DNA from: Chamaelirium japonicum
Lineage: Eukaryota; Streptophyta; Magnoliopsida; Liliales; Melanthiaceae
Assembly (NCBI GenBank): GCA_947650365.1
Contig: OX393550.1
Location: 115,116,532 to 115,180,531, forward strand
Reading direction: 5' to 3'
Length of the DNA: 64,000 nt
The notes beneath the pieces were generated by a model. That model had not been told where the DNA came from and ran no database searches. It saw only the letters and a program-made list of their open reading frames with translations. Every line of letters starts with the position of its first letter. The stretch's first letter is position 1. A program made the translations under genes and the position numbers. Shown one piece after another: positions 58,150 through 64,000 of the stretch.

Positions 58150-58645
58150 CACACATGATCGTCTCCCCTATCGGTCATTGATGATTTGGGGAGTGACAGG
58201 TGGCAATTTGAAAACCAACGCCACTATCTGTGGCCATGGGATGAACCCAAGGGGGATGACATCAACCCTGACAGTCGCCAACCATTTGTTGTCGCCTCTC
58301 TGTCGTTGGCACCGTCCCTGTTGTCCGTTGACACAAGACACCGCCGCCAACCACCCCTGTCGACCCGCCGGCTACAACTTGCCGCTGCCCTTCCCCATGG
58401 CGGCGACTGGTGGTGGCCGGTGGTCGGCAATTGACGGATGAAGTGGTGGTCGGTGGCAGTACAAGCAGGGACGATGGCAGGCGGTGATGGCAGGTGGTGG
58501 GCGAGCGGCCGAGGTGGTGGCATCACCTCTTGGGTTCATCCCATGGTTATAGATCGTGACCGTTGGTTTTTGGATCGCCACCTGTCGCTCTCCAAATCGT
58601 CAGTACACGTATCTATGATGATCATCAGTGGAAACAAGTCGAACC
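58150..58645. mobile_element. Foldback element, GC-rich core, copy 1
   Basis: TGATTTGGGGAGTGACAGGT...GGCCATGGGATGAACCCAAG at the left pairs with CTTGGGTTCATCCCATGG...CCACCTGTCGCTCTCCAAAT at the right. The GC-rich core contains CCGCCG and GGTGGTGGC words. Open frames on both strands arise from the core. A related copy is at 59862-60355. Confidence 0.75.
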
Positions 58646-59861
58646 CCCCTATCTCATATGTAAAAAGTGAAGAGTTCCTCATTAACATAATATCGGCACA
58701 TATATATGATGATTTTCGGCTCATGTAATGACCTATATATTCTGTCGTTGGAAAATGATTCGGGTCTCACCTTCTATAGGTCCCAAGCAAGTCCCACGAC
58801 GTGGTAGTCCAAACCCATTTATTTGGAGGCTCGTCCTACCCTTTGTTTGTCTTACCTTTATTTTTTAAAATGATTAAAGAATGAGTTGAATGTTCTTTTT
58901 GAGAGTTGTGTTTTCATTTTTAAAAATCTATAACTTTTTTATATGCTCATCGAAATTATGAAAAATTTATATTTTTGGAATTTGCTAATTGAGATCTACC
59001 AAGCTAGACCCATTCTGACTATGAAATTTCAAAGAAAAAAACCTAGATACAAGTGACCTATAATTAGGTTATATTTTACCAAATTAAGCAACATACTAAT
59101 AGTTATAAATAAACAAAAAATTTAACCTTTAAAATCAAATGGTCACCTAAACTGACTAAATATCACTTTTCAAAATCAAATGTCAAATAAATTGATAGTT
59201 ATAAAATTAAGAGACTTTTATCGAAAATTTGTGTTCGATAAAATATCTTGATTTTGTAACTATCAGTTTTACATGACATTTGTTTTTGTAAATGACATTT
59301 AATCAGTTAACGTAAAACCAAGATTTTGAAAGTGACATTTTTTAATTTTTTATAACAATAAGCAAATGTCACTTAATTCTATAAATGCTACTTAATTATA
59401 GGATAGTCTTATATTTTTTTTTTTCTTAGAATTTCATAGGCAATATGGGTCTAGTTTTGTAGAGGTCCATCAGTAGATTTCAAAAATATAAATTTTACAA
59501 AATTCTGATATATATACAAGAAGTTATGGATTTTTTAGAGTAAAAAATCAAACTCCCAAAAAATATTATTTAAAAAAATCTGATGGGAGAGTTGATGCTC
59601 ACCACGTATAGAGTCTGCTAATGAGTGCAATTAAGATATTTGAAGTTTGTTATCTTTTTCACATAGATTGTTAATCCGTTGGATGGTTGTCACATCATGG
59701 GGCTTCCTGATTGGGCCTATATAATGGGGCTCCCCTATCACTACTATTTTGTCATGTGGTCTCTCCAGACCCAATCTCTGGCTGCAAGTGTGATCCATCC
59801 CCTGTGATGATTAGTACCATTGGGTTGATGTCAGCAGACCAGCAGCACCACCCGTTCGGTT
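58646..59861. other. AT-rich intergenic stretch
   Basis: No gene is seen. TCAAATGTCA and TGACATTTG words recur in both orientations near 59110-59400, hinting at another decayed foldback element. Confidence 0.4.
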
Positions 59862-60355
59862 GGGTTCGACTCCTTTCCATCGATAATCGTCTCCTCTATG
59901 GGTTGCTGACGCTTTGGGGAGCGACATGTGCCGATCCGAATTTTAATTGACACAATCTATGGCCATAGGATGAACACTAAGAGTATGCCACCACTAGTAG
60001 TCGTCGCCCATTACCTCCTGCCATTGCTGTCCATTGCCACCCCCACCGTCGGCCACACCGCTGCCCACCACTGCCCCATCGGCTATCACTTGTCTGCGGC
60101 GACGGGTGGTAGTCGATGGGGTGCTGGTGGTTGACCGGCGATCGGCGATGGTGGTGGTTGGCGATGAAGGACGACGGTGGCCAGGTTTTTAATGGGGTTG
60201 TTTGTTGGCAAGTGGTGGGTGGCGGCCGTTGGTAGTGTCATCCACCTAGTGTTCATCCCTTGGCCATTGAAATTTGGATCGCCACATGTCGCTCCCAAAA
60301 TTTTTGCGGCCCATAGGGGTGAGAATCATCAGTGGAGAGGAGTCAAACCCCGTTT
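59862..60355. mobile_element. Foldback element, GC-rich core, copy 2
   Basis: TTCGACTCCTTTCCATCGAT...TTTGGGGAGCGACATGTGCC pairs with GATCGCCACATGTCGCTCCC...AGTGGAGAGGAGTCAAACC. Terminal and core words match the copy at 58150-58645. Confidence 0.75.
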
Positions 60356-60535
60356 AGTCGGCCTGCAGGCTCACTCCAGAAGCTCCTCAATCCCCCCTCA
60401 TCCTTTGTTGTCACGTTAACGTGTTATCTTGGGGAACTTTTGACGCATTGTGGCGCTAACCCCGTGGCCTACAGATTCTCGGTGAGATTTCAATTGGGAT
60501 TTAGCCTCTTCGATCCGCTCCCAAGTCCCACCATC

Positions 60536-62506
<1,971 letters not shown>

Positions 62507-62587
62507 CCACCATCAATGTTAGACTCATCCTAGGTTGTGCATGCTTGATGCTCGTCTCCTTCAAGACCAGTGCCCTTCGGTAGCAGA

Positions 62588-62660
<73 letters not shown>

Positions 62661-63127
62661 TGTGTGTGTTATTTTGGACGGAAAGGAGGGTGGAAATGGA
62701 TCCACATGCTGACTTTCATATCCATTTCAATTGTTATTTCTGTTTTAAGTCGGTGGAAATAAATCCACCTATGGACTTTATTTCCTCTCAACTGGCTTTC
62801 TTCATTTCCTCTTAAATTTGGACGAAAACCTCATTTCCTTAAGTAAGGTAGAAATGAATTGATAAAATAGATTTACCTCCTCTTTATAACTCACTTAATT
62901 TCCTTTCTCCCAAAAGAATAGGTAGTAGAAATAAATAAATGAAACATCATTTCCTCACTTAATTTCTTTCGTCTATAAAGAACAAAGGAGAGGAAATAAA
63001 GTTGATGGACATATAAGTCAATGGAAATCATTTCCGTTTTCCGTAAGTGAGTGCAAATGGTTTTTTTTCAAAATATTATTAAAAAAATATTTACCAAACT
63101 AGCTCTTTTACTGCCACACAGACCGAC
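62661..63127. other. AT-rich repeat-like stretch
   Basis: GGAAATGGATCCAC, GGAAATAAATCCACC and TTATTTCCTC words recur, resembling the sequence near 39470-39560. No gene. Confidence 0.4.
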
Positions 63128-63626
63128 GATATGGAGAAACACTCACCACGTCAGAAAGTTTCTATCTGTGATAAACCATGTATCTGCGATGCCGGATTTA
63201 AACCCAAATCCGAGATGCCGGGTTTAAATGCTACATCCTAGATACCGAGTTTATTAGGGAGGGAATGATAAACAAACGATAGTCACTACATTTATCTAAA
63301 CAGTTATTCATAATTCCACATGGCCATGTGTTCCACACGTCGACCCTCCTTGTCCACCAACGTGAGCTGTTGCCAACTTGTATCATATGCTTACTTTCAT
63401 CCCACTTGTCCGAACGCTATTCTCTAAGCACTGGAGTTTTATATAACAAACAAGACAAGTGAGATTGGGAATATAAGGATTTGATAGATAGGGATCAAGA
63501 TCTACAGTGTCAATGAGGATAAACTCGGCACCTTGGATGCATGTTTTAAACCCGACATCCTAGATATTGGAGTTATCACAGATAGAAACTTTCCGACGTG
63601 GCGAGTGTTTCACAACGATGCTAGTT
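63128..63626. mobile_element. TIR element, about 500 bp
   Basis: GAGAAACACTCACCACGTCA...GAAAGTTTCTATCTGTGATAA and TTATCACAGATAGAAACTTT...CCGACGTGGCGAGTGTTTC are inverted arms of about 45 bp. Inner GCCGGGTTTAAAT and GTTTTAAACCCGAC words also pair. Confidence 0.75.
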
Positions 63627-63759
63627 TGCGTGGTAGTTAGAGCGCTAGTTTGCGTGGTAGTTAATTTTGGTCAACAACTATTCAACTAAATATTTTTTAA
63701 AAAAATCCTTAGTGGAAATGAAAAGAACGCATCCTAGTGTACTATGTAATAGGCGTGGG

Positions 63760-63965
63760 ACTTGGGTGAGTTGAAGGGTCTGCCCATGCCCATCCCGACT
63801 TACACACACCTCAACCAATTTTGCCCATGGAACCCAAGGAAGCTCAACCCGTGCTTGCCCATGTCGGATTGCTCAGGTTGCCCAACTTGCTCAGATTGCC
63901 CAATTTGCCCAAAAAAAATGGACGGGTTGGTCGAATTGGATGAGTTTAATTTGGTTACAATAAAT
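63760..63965. mobile_element. Subterminal-repeat element, TGCCCA type
   Basis: TTGCCCA, GCCCATG and related words repeat over 200 bp close to the right window edge. Texture matches the hAT-like elements listed above. The ends are not fixed. Confidence 0.4.
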
Positions 63966-64000
63966 AGAAATACTTGATCTCTTAAAACCAAAACAAGAAA

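Overview
This is nuclear DNA from a flowering plant. Genes are split by GT-AG introns, most of the sequence is transposon-derived, and (CT)n, (TA)n and poly-G/C tracts are frequent. First exons are GC-rich and later exons and introns AT-rich. That gradient is common in monocots and some magnoliids, but the sequence does not fix the species.

Five spliced protein genes can be built with closed reading frames. Three (A at 5041-9090 +, B at 14891-18232 +, C at 40074-45234 +) are paralogues of one family that I do not recognise. Each has a proline-rich, NLS-like N-terminal half in a GC-rich first exon, a helical C-terminal half in small exons, and a short basic tail (predicted in A and C, lost by a frameshift in B). 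All three share a short core promoter. The copies differ in gene structure: exon fusion and a frameshift in B, coding sequence turned into intron in A. The other two genes are conserved. One is a TMEM208/SND2-type ER membrane protein (20254-31563 -), which lies between B and C. The other is a thylakoidal processing peptidase (type I signal peptidase, 50343-56141 +).

Layout: 1-4483, left-truncated Ty1-copia element on the minus strand (gag remnant, primer-binding site, long LTR). 4.8-9.6 kb, gene A. 9.6-14.7 kb, minisatellites, a TIR element, a hAT element, a foldback element and a threefold tandem repeat reaching the promoter of B. 14.7-18.2 kb, gene B. 18.4-18.9 kb, a tandem TRIM retrotransposon with three LTRs. 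20.3-31.6 kb, TMEM208, whose introns hold copia and hAT remnants. 31.8-39.7 kb, nested TIR elements, LTR remnants and a SINE. 39.9-45.6 kb, gene C. 45.7-48.8 kb, hAT-like repeat, solo LTR and LTR remnant. 49.8-56.5 kb, the peptidase gene, with a MULE-like element, a foldback element and a hAT element in its introns. 56.9-64 kb, SINE, foldback elements, and a hAT element containing about 200 bp of (TA)n.

No operon-like logic applies. The two conserved genes act in ER protein targeting and in thylakoid protein maturation. The strongest candidate for something new is the A/B/C family. Many mobile elements are delimited here by target-site duplications read directly from the sequence.
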